The notes beneath the pieces are model-generated. The model was given only the letters and a program-made list of their open reading frames with translations. It made no database searches and was not told the DNA's origin. Below are positions 63,765 through 64,000 of a stretch of 64,000 nucleotides of DNA, in pieces. Both the position numbers and the translations under genes were made by a program. The stretch is from Rhodospirillales bacterium BBD 1991-14 (GTDB lineage: Bacteria; Pseudomonadota; Alphaproteobacteria; Kiloniellales; Kiloniellaceae): positions 496,001-560,000 of the forward strand of contig LYSY01000003.1 of the NCBI GenBank assembly GCA_001657395.1, given 5' to 3'. The stretch's first letter is position 1, and every line of letters starts with the position of its first letter.

Positions 63765-64000
63765 TCAGGCTGCCCGGTCGCGGCGGTTGGCCGCCATCTG
63801 CGCGCACATCATGAAGGCCCGGCGCGCCGGCTCCACGTTGGCGCGGTTCCGGCCGACGATGTCGAAGGCCGTCCCGTGGGCCGGCGTGGTCATTGGAAAC
63901 GGGAGACCGCTGAGAACCGAGACGCCCATGTGAAATCCGAGAAGCTTGATCGCGATCTGGCCCTGGTCGTGATACATGCTGACCGCACAGTCGTAGTCGC
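63765..64000 (-). CDS. PdxA-family dehydrogenase, C-terminal part
   Basis: Only the last 78 codons are inside the window. The sequence [20 protein letters not shown], then [20 protein letters not shown], is the metal- and substrate-binding end of PdxA/PdxA2 dehydrogenases. In this context (sugar-acid genes 12 bp downstream) the PdxA2 type, which oxidises 4-phospho-D-threonate/erythronate, is more likely than the vitamin B6 enzyme. The 5' end lies beyond base 64000. Confidence 0.75.
   Translation of the reverse strand, partial: DYDCAVSMYHDQGQIAIKLLGFHMGVSVLSGLPFPMTTPAHGTAFDIVGRNRANVEPARRAFMMCAQMAANRRDRAA

Overview
The window is high-GC DNA from an alphaproteobacterium, most likely from the Rhodospirillales and relatives. 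I infer this from gene families typical of that class: a DUF1013/TrcR regulator and a DUF1192 protein flanking a quinone oxidoreductase, COQ9, a ScfR-like regulator, a non-pyrrolysine MttB homologue, DctB/DctD and a PHO box. Coding density is high. Nothing looks like a prophage, plasmid backbone or CRISPR array, and there are no rRNA genes. The species cannot be fixed from the sequence alone.

Layout. 1-7.6 kb: truncated secreted protein, ScfR-like regulator divergent from a ketopantoate-reductase-like enzyme, peptidoglycan-binding protein, dctB-dctD and DUF1192. 7.7-13 kb: quinone oxidoreductase, a 25-bp perfect hairpin, TrcR, a membrane protein, DUF5996, pirin and a secreted orphan. 13-21 kb: LysR/aldo-keto reductase/VOC unit, an alpha/beta hydrolase lacking its nucleophilic serine, a second LysR, a cyclooxygenase-like haem peroxidase and an SDR. 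20.8-26.7 kb: propionyl-CoA synthetase, then a membrane-protein gene whose 3' end is duplicated on the far side of an ATP-grasp/DegT pair.

26.7-29.3 kb, minus strand, holds the most unusual unit. A short leader ORF precedes two abutting tRNA-like RNAs, one with an 8-nt anticodon loop and one with a broken acceptor stem. These are followed by a slipin without a membrane anchor and a HAD-like protein. 29.5-33.2 kb is a lipid block: acyl-CoA synthetase, TetR, and a desaturase with a perfect palindromic operator.

33.3-39.2 kb: two DUF465 proteins, UbiX, a mixed-type phosphofructokinase, a diguanylate cyclase and purEK. 39.2-44.8 kb: a five-gene operon of RpiR regulator, Afu/Fbp-type ABC importer and phosphatase, probably for a phosphorylated or anionic nutrient. 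45-50 kb: COQ9, peptide deformylase, ribosomal protein bS21, a GNAT carrying expanded repeats, and a TPR protein. 50-57.6 kb: cupin, a PhoX-type phosphatase behind a three-heptamer PHO box, a hybrid histidine kinase, an Fpg glycosylase and a sulfotransferase. 57.8-64 kb: AMP nucleosidase, a Sel1 protein, the MttB homologue, and a minus-strand sugar-acid catabolic operon (AraD1-like, enolase-superfamily dehydratase, PdxA-like) that runs off the end.

The general picture is a metabolically versatile heterotroph using organic acids, short-chain acyl-CoAs, methylated amines, sugar acids and organic phosphate. Short tandem repeats of 10-17 bp are scattered through spacers and protein linkers.
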